From an uncultured Bacillota bacterium (GTDB taxonomy: Bacteria; Bacillota; Clostridia; Peptostreptococcales; Anaerovoracaceae): a DNA stretch of 48,282 nt. The notes beneath the pieces were generated by a model. The model was not told the DNA's origin. It was given only the letters and a program-made list of their open reading frames with translations, and did no database searches. The stretch lies in the NCBI GenBank assembly GCA_949290475.1, contig CASESB010000006.1:1-48282 (forward strand), in the 5' to 3' direction. Of the stretch, positions 34,891 to 43,602 are shown piece after piece. Both the position numbers and the translations under genes were made by a program. The stretch's first letter is position 1. Every line of letters starts with the position of its first letter.

Positions 34891-34936
34891 TTTAGCGAGC
34901 ATCAGATCGCGTTGATATACGAAAGGACAGGAAACA

Positions 34937-35770
34937 GTGGAAGAAAATCGCAGAGGACCATATTTCAGCAACGGTAATCCGAGAACCGTGATCAAGGGAG
35001 TAGTCGTAGGCGGCACCATGCTGGTGCCTGGCGTCAGCGGTGGTTCCATGGCCATAATACTCGGTATATACGACGATCTCATCTATTCGGTCAGCTCCTT
35101 CATGAAGCACAAGCTGGCCAGTCTGAAATTCCTCATACTCTTCTCGCTGGGAGGAGCGCTGGGGATGTTCCTGTTCTCAAGGCCGATACTTTACATGATA
35201 GAGACGTTTCCCAAGCCTACGCTTTACTTCTTTATGGGCGCTGTTTTGGGAAGCGTGCCCATGATATTCAAAAAATCAGAGCTTAAGGGCTTCTCGATAA
35301 GAGGTCTGTGTTATATAGTGGCGGGCGCCGTGATAGTGCTGGCCATATCGTTCATACCTGCCGTGGGAGCGGATACCGATCTGGAAGCAAATTTTACCGG
35401 CATGCTGTTTCTGGCGCTGGCCGGGTTCATCGCGGCCGTGGCTCTGGTGCTGCCGGGTATAAGCGTGTCCTATCTTCTGCTGATACTGGGACTTTACGAT
35501 GAGACGGTGACGGCGATAAGTCAGATGTATATGCCGTTTCTTCTGCCTCTGGGGATAGGTCTTGTACTGGGAATAATAATGACTACCAAGATACTTGAGA
35601 AAGCGATGACGGAGTATCCTCAGCCTACGTATCTGATGATACTGGGATTCGTGCTGGGATCTCTGGGAGAAGTGTTCCCGGGCATACCTGCCGGCATGGA
35701 GATACTCGTATGCATCGTCGCACTGGCGGCAGGTATCGGGATAATCTACTTGATTTCAAACAAATTCTGA
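34937..35770 (+). CDS. DUF368 membrane protein (PopT-type polyprenyl-phosphate transporter family)
   Basis: A 277-residue protein with about eight membrane segments. GVVVGGTMLVPGVSGGSMAIILGIYDD near the N-terminus and the related ALVLPGISVSYLLLILGLYD in the second half show the family's internal duplication. DUF368 proteins have been described as recycling undecaprenyl-phosphate across the membrane (PopT), a step in wall polymer synthesis. Assignment here is by family only. The start is GTG 34937, after AAAGGACAGG. It is convergent with mscL, 15 bases apart. Confidence 0.85.
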   Translation: MEENRRGPYFSNGNPRTVIKGVVVGGTMLVPGVSGGSMAIILGIYDDLIYSVSSFMKHKLASLKFLILFSLGGALGMFLFSRPILYMIETFPKPTLYFFMGAVLGSVPMIFKKSELKGFSIRGLCYIVAGAVIVLAISFIPAVGADTDLEANFTGMLFLALAGFIAAVALVLPGISVSYLLLILGLYDETVTAISQMYMPFLLPLGIGLVLGIIMTTKILEKAMTEYPQPTYLMILGFVLGSLGEVFPGIPAGMEILVCIVALAAGIGIIYLISNKF

Positions 35771-35785
35771 TGCCGGCACGTCAGA

Positions 35786-36199
35786 TCATGGAAGATATGA
35801 TGTGCAGTTAGGGCATCTCGTAGCCTCTACAGGGACCTCGCTCTTGCAGTAAGGACATTCCTTCGTCGTAGGAGCTGCCTCTTCTTCCTCCTTGTTTTTC
35901 TTGCCGAGCGCAGCGGCCTTGTTCATGAACTTGATCAGTGAGAAGAGCACGAAAGCCACGATGAGGAAGTTGATTACAGCCATGATGAAGGCTCCGTACT
36001 TGAGGTCCACGCCTGCGATGTTGACCACGAGATCGCTGAAGTTTACTCTTACCAGCAGTCCGATGATAGGTGAGAGTATGTCGTTTACCAGCGAAGTGAC
36101 GATGGCCGTGAAGGCGGCGCCGACAATGATACCTACTGCCATATCGAGGACGTTGCCTCTCATGGCGAATTCCTTGAATTCACTTAAAAACTTTTTCAT
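35786..36199 (-). CDS. mscL: Large-conductance mechanosensitive channel with C-terminal zinc ribbon
   Basis: A 137-residue MscL that opens under membrane tension to release solutes during hypo-osmotic shock. FAMRGNVLDMAVGIIVGAAF is the N-terminal helix and pore-lining segment; a second membrane helix is near residues 70-90. After a Lys/Glu linker the cytoplasmic end carries CPYC and CPNC, a zinc-ribbon pair, instead of only the usual amphipathic bundle. A similar tail is, as I recall, seen in other clostridial MscL. The start is ATG 36197-36199 with AGGTGAT upstream. Confidence 0.95.
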   Translation of the reverse strand: MKKFLSEFKEFAMRGNVLDMAVGIIVGAAFTAIVTSLVNDILSPIIGLLVRVNFSDLVVNIAGVDLKYGAFIMAVINFLIVAFVLFSLIKFMNKAAALGKKNKEEEEAAPTTKECPYCKSEVPVEATRCPNCTSYLP

Positions 36200-36242
36200 T
36201 TTATCACCTGTCTTTTCCTTTTCACATTAACCCACGATGTGC

Positions 36243-36271
36243 ATTTTAACATTCTTTTGCGCAGATGTAAA
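36243..36271 (-). promoter_or_regulatory. Promoter of mscL
   Basis: On the minus strand TTTACA (complement of 36266-36271), 17 bases, TAAAAT (complement of 36243-36248). Confidence 0.75.
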
Positions 36272-36318
36272 ACCCGAATTTTAAAAAATACTTAAATTGG
36301 ACTTAAAAAATATAAATA

Positions 36319-36348
36319 TTGTTTCTAGGGCGCTGAAGGTGATATAAT
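36319..36348 (+). promoter_or_regulatory. Promoter of the deacetylase gene
   Basis: TTGTTT at 36319-36324, 18 bases, TATAAT at 36343-36348, 32 bases before the start codon. Confidence 0.6.
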
Positions 36349-36380
36349 ATATGAGGCATGTAAAGAGGAAGGATGATATC

Positions 36381-37841
36381 ATGAGCAGAGAACAGCGCCG
36401 CATGGAGAGGCTGAGAAAAAAGAGAAGAAGACGCACCATACTGGCGTTGATATTTATATTGCTGATCGTAATCGTCGGCATACCGTTCGCCGTATCGCAT
36501 TTTTCCACCGACGTCTATCAGGACGCCGATGAATTTGAAAAATACGCCGATGCGGAGCTCGATAAGTACGGGCAGTTCGTTCCGGACGGAGACGCCGAGA
36601 CGGAGTACGCGTACGACTCGCCGATATCGTACGCTGTAGAGAACGGAAGCTGCGACGACGAGAGCATAGCCTCATACAGGGACGGCGTTTTAACCAAGCT
36701 CAGAGAAAGCTTCAGTCAGGAAAAGACGGCTGAGGAGGCAGAGCGGGCGGAGAAGCAGAACGATGACGATCTCAGGCCGCTGGAGCACGCCATGCTGATC
36801 AGGACGGGAGTCTTTTCGGCTGAGCGGGGCATCAGGAGTCTGGTGATATATCGCGCTGATCAGGTGGAAAAAGACAAGGAAATGGTGCAGGAGGCCTCGG
36901 CCGTATATGCGTATAACTTCTATGCCGATACCGGCAGGCAGCTGCTTCCGCAGCAGATATTCACCGAGCGTTACCGCGAGGTCTGCGCGCAGTATTTCAG
37001 CGAGTACTTCCCTAAGAGCTACAAAGAGGAGGAATTGGGAGAAAGCTGGAAGGATTTCATCTCCGCGAGCGAGAACAATTACAACAAGTTCGCCGTTACC
37101 GACAAGGGCGTGACGTTTTATTTTGACGAGGGCACCGTGCTGAAGAGCTCTTACGGCGTCGTGGCTGTAGGAATGACGGTGTCGGATCTCGGCGGAACGC
37201 TGAGGGAGAAGCCGATATACAGGATCGTGGATCCCGATAAGCCGATGGTGGCGCTGACGTACGACGACGGGCCGGGAGGAAAGGCGGAAACGCGGATCCT
37301 CGACTGCCTGGAAAAGTACGGCGAGGTGGCGACGTTCTTTTATCTGGGCAACAGGGTGTCTGGGGATAGCGAAAACGTTAAACGGGCCTTCGACATGGGA
37401 TGCCAGATAGGAAACCATACCTGGAACCATCCTAACCTGTCGAAGCTGAAGGAAAAAGAGGCGGTGAAGCAGCTTACCGATACGAACGCCGCCGTGAAAG
37501 AGGTCACGGGCGACGAGCCGTCCGTATTCAGGCCGAGTTACGGCATAACGAGCGACGCCATCAACAAGGCGTCGGGGGTGCCGGTGATAATGTGGGACGT
37601 CGACACGCTCGACTGGAAGAGCAGGGACGCGAAAAAGGTCTTCAAGGCAGTGAAAAAGAAATCCAGCCTTGACGGCAGCATAATACTGATGCATTCCATA
37701 TACGATTCGACAGCCGAGGCTACTGAGCTGATAGTGCCGTGGCTCAGGGAAAAGGGCTACCAGATGGTGACCGTCAGCGAGCTCATAAAGTACAAGAGCG
37801 GACATGAACCGCAGGCCGGACATGTTTACAGTGGCTTTTAA
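36381..37841 (+). CDS. Membrane-anchored polysaccharide deacetylase (NodB family)
   Basis: About 486 residues. A basic start and one membrane segment (LALIFILLIVIVGIPFAV, near residues 21-40) place the rest outside. An alpha/beta region of unknown type covers about 50-285 (DUF3298-like in look, unproven). The NodB domain follows from about 290: ALTYDDGPGG (catalytic and metal Asp), GNHTWNHPNL (two His metal ligands), RPSYG and ILMHSIYDSTAEAT. It probably removes acetyl groups from peptidoglycan or another surface glycan. ATG 36381 is preferred because AGAGGAAGGA lies seven bases before it; ATG 36351 has no site. Confidence 0.9.
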   Translation: MSREQRRMERLRKKRRRRTILALIFILLIVIVGIPFAVSHFSTDVYQDADEFEKYADAELDKYGQFVPDGDAETEYAYDSPISYAVENGSCDDESIASYRDGVLTKLRESFSQEKTAEEAERAEKQNDDDLRPLEHAMLIRTGVFSAERGIRSLVIYRADQVEKDKEMVQEASAVYAYNFYADTGRQLLPQQIFTERYREVCAQYFSEYFPKSYKEEELGESWKDFISASENNYNKFAVTDKGVTFYFDEGTVLKSSYGVVAVGMTVSDLGGTLREKPIYRIVDPDKPMVALTYDDGPGGKAETRILDCLEKYGEVATFFYLGNRVSGDSENVKRAFDMGCQIGNHTWNHPNLSKLKEKEAVKQLTDTNAAVKEVTGDEPSVFRPSYGITSDAINKASGVPVIMWDVDTLDWKSRDAKKVFKAVKKKSSLDGSIILMHSIYDSTAEATELIVPWLREKGYQMVTVSELIKYKSGHEPQAGHVYSGF

Positions 37842-37852
37842 CTGTAATACAA

Positions 37853-37881
37853 TTTACATGGCGGCGATTTCGTGGTATGAT
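37853..37881 (+). promoter_or_regulatory. Promoter of the Rrf2-type regulator
   Basis: TTTACA at 37853-37858, 17 bases, TATGAT at 37876-37881. Confidence 0.7.
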
Positions 37882-37942
37882 TAGTATCAGTACGTGATAT
37901 GATGAACGAAATGAACGATTTTTATATGGAGAGTGTTGAGAT

Positions 37943-38335
37943 ATGTTGATCACGAGACGAAGCGACTACGCCATGAGAATATGCCGTGTGCTGCGTGACG
38001 GGAAGGTACACAACGTAAGAGAGATATGCCAGAAGGAGGAAATACCGCGTGCATTTGCCTATAAGATCCTGAGGGAGCTGGAAATGGCTGACCTGGTGAA
38101 ATCCGAGCGGGGCAATCAGGGCGGGTATTATCTTAACAAGCCTCTGGAGGAGCTGACGATCTACGATGTCGTGAGCATCACAGAGGGAGACCTGGCTATA
38201 CTTCACTGCATGAAGGAGGACTGCAACCGCAACAGCGACGCCATGCCGTGCAAGGTGCATCAGGAGATCGAGAGGATACAGAACATCCTGATCAAGGAAA
38301 TGAAAAAGAAAACGATAGCCGAGATAATGGATTAG
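37943..38335 (+). CDS. Rrf2-family transcriptional regulator with conserved cysteines
   Basis: A 130-residue winged-helix regulator. The N-terminal MLITRRSDYAMRICRVL and the HTH segment IPRAFAYKILRELEMADLV are followed by the wing SERGNQGGYYL. Three cysteines in HCMKEDCNRNSDAMPCKVH (about residues 89-105) match the cluster-binding loop of IscR/NsrR-type members, so it probably senses Fe-S status, nitric oxide or redox. It stands alone: own promoter, and a terminator immediately after. Targets are unknown; autoregulation is common in the family. Confidence 0.92.
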   Translation: MLITRRSDYAMRICRVLRDGKVHNVREICQKEEIPRAFAYKILRELEMADLVKSERGNQGGYYLNKPLEELTIYDVVSITEGDLAILHCMKEDCNRNSDAMPCKVHQEIERIQNILIKEMKKKTIAEIMD

Positions 38336-38339
38336 TAAA

Positions 38340-38374
38340 AAAGAACCCGTTCTGCGAGATGCAGGACGGGTTTT
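38340..38374. terminator. Bidirectional terminator between the Rrf2 gene and rluA-type gene
   Basis: ACCCGT (38345-38350) pairs with ACGGGT (38366-38371), with an inner CTGC/GCAG stem. TTTT follows on plus and a longer TTCTTTTTT on minus, so both convergent genes end here. Confidence 0.82.
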
Positions 38375-38375
38375 G

Positions 38376-39284
38376 TCATGCCCTGAGTTTTTCGAGAGCC
38401 TGCAGCATGTCGTCCGGAACGGGCGCTTCAATATGCAGCTGCTTTCCCGTCATCGGATGACAGAACGAGAGCTTGGCGGCGTGCAGGGCCTGGCGCGCTA
38501 TCAGGTGGACGTTCTCGCCGCCGTACAGCCAGTCTCCGAGAACGGGATGACCGATATGCGACATGTGTACGCGTATCTGATGGGTGCGCCCCGTTTCCAG
38601 CAGCAGCTCCACCAGGGTGTGCTCCGTATCGTATGACGTCGACGGCAGCCTTTCCAGGACTTTGTACCTGGTTACAGAAGGCGCGCCGTCCTTCATGACG
38701 CCGCGTCTGACGTCGACCGGGTCGGGTCTGCCGATGGGCAGATCTATGACTCCCGTATCGGAATCCATGTGGCCGCGGACGATGGCGACGTATCGCTTTT
38801 CCACGAGGCCCTCCTTCATCTGACGCGTGTAATCGTTTTGACAGTAGGCGTTTTTTGCTACCACGAGCAGTCCGGACGTGTCCATGTCCAGTCTGTTGAC
38901 AAATCTGATCTTGAAGCGATGCCCGGTTTTTTCCATGTAGTGCATCAGCGCGTTGGCGACCGTTCCCGTCGGATGACCCTTGGTGGGGTGGACGATCAGA
39001 CCGGGCTGCTTGTTGAGTATCAGCAGGTGCTCGTCTTCGAATACGGGATATACAGGTATGTCCTGAGGCGGGAAATGGCTCTGTTCGTCGGGCAGCGTGA
39101 TGCTGATGATATCCCCGGCGGCGGTTTTTATCCAGCCCTCGGTCTGACGGCCGTTGAGCATGACGAGCTTTTCCCGCTTGATCCTGTTTCTCAGCCTAGC
39201 GGAAAAATCAAAACGCTGTCTCATTATGTCCTTTACTTCAAGTCCGCTCTCCTCAGGCGTGACCGTGTGCGTGAATTCTGTCAT
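38376..39284 (-). CDS. RluA-family pseudouridine synthase
   Basis: A 302-residue enzyme converting uridine to pseudouridine in rRNA or tRNA. An S4-like RNA-binding start (RLRNRIKREKLVMLNGR, about residues 31-47) precedes the catalytic domain. Motif II is RLDMDTSGLLVVAK with the catalytic Asp, and LLLETGRTHQIRVHMSHIGHPVLGD is the later motif. The exact target (RluD-, RluC- or YlyB-like) is not clear. It is the last gene of the pepF-nadK-rluA minus-strand group, separated from nadK by 111 bases that hold palindromic repeats. Confidence 0.93.
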   Translation of the reverse strand: MTEFTHTVTPEESGLEVKDIMRQRFDFSARLRNRIKREKLVMLNGRQTEGWIKTAAGDIISITLPDEQSHFPPQDIPVYPVFEDEHLLILNKQPGLIVHPTKGHPTGTVANALMHYMEKTGHRFKIRFVNRLDMDTSGLLVVAKNAYCQNDYTRQMKEGLVEKRYVAIVRGHMDSDTGVIDLPIGRPDPVDVRRGVMKDGAPSVTRYKVLERLPSTSYDTEHTLVELLLETGRTHQIRVHMSHIGHPVLGDWLYGGENVHLIARQALHAAKLSFCHPMTGKQLHIEAPVPDDMLQALEKLRA

Positions 39285-39326
39285 TGTTAATGGGTTTCCT
39301 TTCGGATGTGTTGATGTCCTGCTGTG

Positions 39327-39376
39327 CGGCAGTGTTCTGTGCCGTATGCGCTCTGTACCGGCAGCGTTCTGTGCCG
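39327..39376. repeat. Two 32-bp-spaced palindromic repeats between nadK and rluA-type gene
   Basis: CGGCAGTGTTCTGTGCCG at 39327-39344 recurs with one change at 39359-39376. Each copy is itself a small hairpin (CGGCA/TGCCG). They lie in the 111-base gap and would be transcribed as tandem stem-loops. Confidence 0.7.
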
Positions 39377-39395
39377 GCTGCGCGAGGCGGGCGGC

Positions 39396-40199
39396 TTAGA
39401 GGAACTTTGTCTTTACCTTGTTCCAGAAGTCGTAGTTCTTGAACCTCATCAGCTGTACGTGGGTGTCGGATATCGTCACTTCGATCTTGATGACGCCGGA
39501 ATATCCCGTTTCCATTCCGTCGTTGACGATGAAGATGATGTCGTCGCTGCTTTCAGGCGTAACGCTCAGCGACAGCTCTGCCGGAAGCAGTATGCTGGAG
39601 GTGAAGGAACGGTAGGCGGTGGTGTTCATCGGGGCTATAGGTGTGACCTGCAGCAGCTTCAGACGCGGATCGACGATCGACCCGCCCAGCGAGTAATTGT
39701 AGGCTGTACTGCCGGCAGGAGTCGCCACGAGGATGCCGTCGCCGCTGAAACGCTCTATAGGCGTGTTGCCGATGGAGATGCCCAGGTGTATGGAATAGGA
39801 GTGGCGCCCCTTGATGAGTATTTCGTTGAGCCCGAGATGGGAGTCGCGCACGCCGTCCTCGGTGACGACGGCGGCTTTCACGGTGCTGAGGCTCTGTATG
39901 GAATACTCGCCCTTCTCGTAATCGGAGATAAAGGCGTCGAGGTTGTCCGGAGATATTTCCTGGAAAAACCCCAGGTGCCCGGTGTTTATGCCGATGATAG
40001 GGCACTGCGGGAAATTGCAGGAGTGGACGGTCCTTATGAGGGCGCCGTCGCCGCCTATGCAGATGATGAGCTCGGTGTCGGCAGAGTATTCGTCGCTCGT
40101 TTCATAGCCTCTGTCGATGAGCTTTTTCATGAGGACATCACGGTTTTTGAGAGAAATGTCCGTATCGTTTGTAAAAATGCTTACGATCCTTTTTTTCAT
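39396..40199 (-). CDS. nadK: NAD kinase
   Basis: A 267-residue enzyme phosphorylating NAD to NADP. The GGDG motif (CIGGDGALIRTV, near residue 50) and GINTGHLGFF are followed by the NAD-binding SGDGILVATPAGSTAYNYSLGG. ATG 40197-40199 with GGAGAAG upstream is chosen; the frame extends 18 codons further without a site. It is cotranscribed 31 bases after pepF. It is a different locus from nadE and the nicotinamidase at 45-46 kb, though both serve NAD(P) metabolism. Confidence 0.95.
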   Translation of the reverse strand: MKKRIVSIFTNDTDISLKNRDVLMKKLIDRGYETSDEYSADTELIICIGGDGALIRTVHSCNFPQCPIIGINTGHLGFFQEISPDNLDAFISDYEKGEYSIQSLSTVKAAVVTEDGVRDSHLGLNEILIKGRHSYSIHLGISIGNTPIERFSGDGILVATPAGSTAYNYSLGGSIVDPRLKLLQVTPIAPMNTTAYRSFTSSILLPAELSLSVTPESSDDIIFIVNDGMETGYSGVIKIEVTISDTHVQLMRFKNYDFWNKVKTKFL

Positions 40200-40230
40200 T
40201 TTCTTCTCCGTAGAGGTGGAACGGTAACGG

Positions 40231-42033
40231 TTAAACGAGCTTCTCGAATTCATCCAGCAGTCTGTTGAAGGTGTCCATAGCCTTTTCGATCGGCTCAGGC
40301 GTGCTCATGTCGACGCCGGCTATCTTCAGCAGCTCTATCGGGTAATCCGATTCTCCCGTCTTGAGGAATTCTATGTAATCGCCGGCGGCAGCTCTGCCGC
40401 CGTTTATGATCCTGTCCGATATAGCCGTGGCGGCCGAATAGCCCGTAGCGTACTTGTATACGTAGAAGGCGTTGTAAAAATGAGGGATGCGCGCCCACTC
40501 ATATTTTATCGTATCGTCCTTTGCGACGGCATCGCCGTAGTATTTGGCGTTCAGCGCCTCGTACTGCTCGCACATGTTGTCGGCGGTGAGAACCTGTCCG
40601 CTCTCGACTGTCCTGTGAGTGATATCCTCGAATTCGGCGAACATCGTCTGTCTGAAAAGCGTGGTTCTGAAGGCTTCCAGGTGCATGTTGAGAAGGTACT
40701 TTCTCATCTGCGGATCAGTTTCGTTTTCGAGCAGATAGCGCATCAGCAGCGATTCGTTCACCGTAGAGGCCACCTCGGCCGTGAATATGGAGTGGCTGCC
40801 GTAGATATACGGCTGGAATTCCCTGGTGTAGCTGGAGTGCATGGAATGACCCATCTCGTGTACGATGGTGAACACATCCTGCAGCGTGTCGGTGTAGTTG
40901 AGCAGGATGTAAGGATAGCTGTCATAGCAGCCGAAGCTGTAGGCGCCGCTGGTCTTGCCCTTGTTCTCATATACGTCTATCCAGCCCTGAGCTATGCCGG
41001 TATTCATCCTGTCGATATATTCTTCGCCGAGAGGCGCAAGGCCGGCTCTCATGATATCGAGGCCTTCCTCATATGATATCCTTTTCTTCGGCAGCTCTAT
41101 GAGCGGCACGTACATGTCGTACATGAACATCTCGTCGAGGCCGAGGAGTTTTTTTCTCAGCTCGACGTATCTGTGCATTGAGGGCAGATTTTCGTTCACC
41201 ACGCTGACGAGGTTGTCGTATACCTCTGCCGGAATGTTATCCGATGAGAGGGCGGCGTCTCTGGCTGAATCAAATTTTCTGATGCGGGCGCTGACCACGT
41301 CGTTCTTTGTGTTGTAGCTGTAGCATGTGGCCACCGTATTGATGAGGTCCTTGTAGGAATCGTACATGGCGTTGTAGGCGGCCTTTCTTACGTTCCTGTC
41401 ATGGCTCTCCATGAAGGTGATGTAGTTGCCGTGCGTCACAGCCACTTTGTCTCCGTCATCATCGGTGATCTCCGCGAACTTCAGATCGGCGTTGTTGAGC
41501 ATGGTGAATATGTCGCCGGTAGCACCGGTGACCTCGCTCATCTGCGCCATTATGCTCTCTTCGGCCTCCGAGAGCACGTGAGCCTTCAGGCGCAGCGTAT
41601 CTCTGATGGCGAATTCGTATTCGCGCAGGCCGTCTTCGGCCTCGATGAAGCCGAGGATCTTTTCCTCCGGCGCCATCAGGAGCTCGGGAGTAAAGAAGGC
41701 CATGGAAGCGGAAACTCTGGCGATAACGGCGCTGCACTTGCTGGACATGGCCTGGTATCTGCTGTCGGCGTTATCCTCGTCGCGCTTCATGCGGGCGTAG
41801 ACGTAGATTTTCTCGAGACTGCGCCATATGGAATCCCTGTCCCTGTACGCCTGCAAAAGGGTGGCGGCGTCTCCTGTCAGTCTGCCGGCATAATCGGCGG
41901 CAAATTTTTCCGCGCTGTCGGAAATCCCGTCGAGCTGGCCGTCGATGACCGATTCATCCGGCATCATGGCCTCGATGTTCCACTTGTACCTGCTGTCTAT
42001 CTGATCGCGTGTTTTCAGTTCCTTTGAATCCAT
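40231..42033 (-). CDS. pepF: Oligoendopeptidase F
   Basis: A 600-residue M3-family zinc peptidase that cuts short peptides in the cytoplasm. The active-site helix HEMGHSMH (HExxH, near residue 385) and the downstream glutamate in TAEVASTVNESLL complete the zinc site. The N-terminal helical domain (to about 190) and length agree with PepF. GGAGGTAAAA precedes the ATG at 42031-42033. It heads a minus-strand operon with nadK and the pseudouridine synthase gene. Confidence 0.95.
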   Translation of the reverse strand: MDSKELKTRDQIDSRYKWNIEAMMPDESVIDGQLDGISDSAEKFAADYAGRLTGDAATLLQAYRDRDSIWRSLEKIYVYARMKRDEDNADSRYQAMSSKCSAVIARVSASMAFFTPELLMAPEEKILGFIEAEDGLREYEFAIRDTLRLKAHVLSEAEESIMAQMSEVTGATGDIFTMLNNADLKFAEITDDDGDKVAVTHGNYITFMESHDRNVRKAAYNAMYDSYKDLINTVATCYSYNTKNDVVSARIRKFDSARDAALSSDNIPAEVYDNLVSVVNENLPSMHRYVELRKKLLGLDEMFMYDMYVPLIELPKKRISYEEGLDIMRAGLAPLGEEYIDRMNTGIAQGWIDVYENKGKTSGAYSFGCYDSYPYILLNYTDTLQDVFTIVHEMGHSMHSSYTREFQPYIYGSHSIFTAEVASTVNESLLMRYLLENETDPQMRKYLLNMHLEAFRTTLFRQTMFAEFEDITHRTVESGQVLTADNMCEQYEALNAKYYGDAVAKDDTIKYEWARIPHFYNAFYVYKYATGYSAATAISDRIINGGRAAAGDYIEFLKTGESDYPIELLKIAGVDMSTPEPIEKAMDTFNRLLDEFEKLV

Positions 42034-42172
42034 TTTTACCTCCGTAGTATTTTACTTTATCCATGTTATATGATATGATTCAATGAGTGATTTTCAGTAA
42101 ATATCATGTTGCGGCGAAGCCGTATTAATTATAACAATCATTATACCACAAAACGAAAGGATTATTACCGCA

Positions 42173-43006
42173 ATGGACAACAGACCGATAGGTTTTTTTG
42201 ATTCGGGGCTGGGAGGCCTTACCTGCATACCGCCGCTGATGAAGCGGCTGCCGGAGGAAAGGATAATATACTTCGGAGATACCGCCAGGACGCCGTACGG
42301 ATCCAAGGCTACGACTACGATCAGGCATTTTTCCATGGAGATTGCCGATTTCCTCGTCAGAAGCGACGTGAAGATGATAGTGATCGCCTGCAATACCGTC
42401 AGCGCTACGTGCGTGGACGACCTGCGCGAGCGCTTTCCGAACATACCGATACTGGGGATCATAGAGCCGGCGGCCAGAAGCGTAGCCGAAAGCTGTACGA
42501 CGGACAACAACATAGGCATAATAGGAACGAAGGTCACGATAGCCAGCAGAGCCTACGAGTCATGCATAAGCAAATACAGCCGCGACCTCAGCATATACGA
42601 GACATCGTGTCCGGCGTTCGTGCCGCTGATAGAAGAGGGGATAATCGACAACGACATCATGGATCTGACGATAAAATACTACATGGACGATTTCGTGCGC
42701 GGCAACGGTCTGGATACGGTCGTGCTGGGATGCACGCATTATCCGCTCATAAGCCGGAACATAAGGAGGATATATCCACAGCTGAGGATAATAAATCCGT
42801 CCAGCATCATGGCGGAGACGATAGAGCGCATACTCGGAGAAAGGGACATGCTGGCGAAGGGCGCGAAGACCGACAACATTTTTTATGCCAGCGACCTTTC
42901 GGAAAACTTTATCAATATGATAGATCACATATTTGAGGGGGAGAGCGACGACGCGAAGGTGAAATTCCTGAATTTTGATCTGGAAAACGGAGAAAGGCAT
43001 ATATGA
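42173..43006 (+). CDS. murI: Glutamate racemase
   Basis: A 277-residue cofactor-independent racemase making D-glutamate for peptidoglycan. FFDSGLGGLT (Asp-Ser loop), PYGSKATTT, the first catalytic Cys in VIACNTVSA and the second in GCTHYPLI are all present. The ribosome binding site GAAAGG is rather far from ATG 42173 (12 bases), so translation may be modest. It is divergent from pepF. It overlaps the next, uncharacterised gene by four bases. Confidence 0.96.
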   Translation: MDNRPIGFFDSGLGGLTCIPPLMKRLPEERIIYFGDTARTPYGSKATTTIRHFSMEIADFLVRSDVKMIVIACNTVSATCVDDLRERFPNIPILGIIEPAARSVAESCTTDNNIGIIGTKVTIASRAYESCISKYSRDLSIYETSCPAFVPLIEEGIIDNDIMDLTIKYYMDDFVRGNGLDTVVLGCTHYPLISRNIRRIYPQLRIINPSSIMAETIERILGERDMLAKGAKTDNIFYASDLSENFINMIDHIFEGESDDAKVKFLNFDLENGERHI

Positions 43007-43602
43007 ATTACGAAGAACTGCTAGAATATCTGGAGCTGGAGAGCGGCGGGGAGCTTGAATACTTTGAAGCCATGGCCGATCTCATAGAGAGCGAAGAATA
43101 CATAGAATACGAGGCGATACAGCGTTTGTTCGCGGAAGCCGACAAAACGATGGTCGAGGAGCTGATAAACGATTATTTCGAGGATGTGCTGGAGGGACTG
43201 CCCGAGGATTCAGGGGAGATCTTTTCTCTGCTGCATCAGATCAAGCTGAGCCTGAGCGGGCTGGCAGCCGCCATGGAGGACGATGATGACGTCAGGAGGT
43301 TCGTCGATGAATTTTACCGGTTCCGCAACTGGTATGCAAGCGAGTCCGAGGTAAGGCTGACGCCGCAGGAGGGCGGCGAGGCGCTGTATCATACGGTCAG
43401 AGATGCGATAACGGCTTCGCGCATAGAGAGGCTTGGCGGCGAGAAATACAGCTACGATTTTGAGAACGCTCTCGACTATCCGCTGGACAGCTATACGGTG
43501 CCGTTTTCGGAGCTGGCGGCGGCAGAGGACGACAGCGAGGGAACGATCGTGTATTCGCCTGAGGACGGAGAACCCGGAGACAGTGATGATGACGGACGAT
43601 AA
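43003..43602 (+). CDS. Acidic protein of unknown function coupled to murI
   Basis: A 199-residue, very acidic and probably helical cytoplasmic protein (MNYEELLEYLELESGGELEY). The middle (about residues 55-115) looks folded, with DEFYRFRNWYASESE, and the last 25 residues are an Asp/Glu-rich tail. No family is recognised and no signal peptide or membrane segment is seen. It is joined to murI by ATGA and to the MBL-fold gene by a 17-base overlap. It is therefore translated as the middle of a three-gene unit. Confidence 0.75.
   Translation: MNYEELLEYLELESGGELEYFEAMADLIESEEYIEYEAIQRLFAEADKTMVEELINDYFEDVLEGLPEDSGEIFSLLHQIKLSLSGLAAAMEDDDDVRRFVDEFYRFRNWYASESEVRLTPQEGGEALYHTVRDAITASRIERLGGEKYSYDFENALDYPLDSYTVPFSELAAAEDDSEGTIVYSPEDGEPGDSDDDGR

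Noticed and set aside
39324..40268. 314-codon plus-strand frame opposite nadK
   Set aside because: NAD kinase motifs on the minus strand explain the region; antisense shadow.
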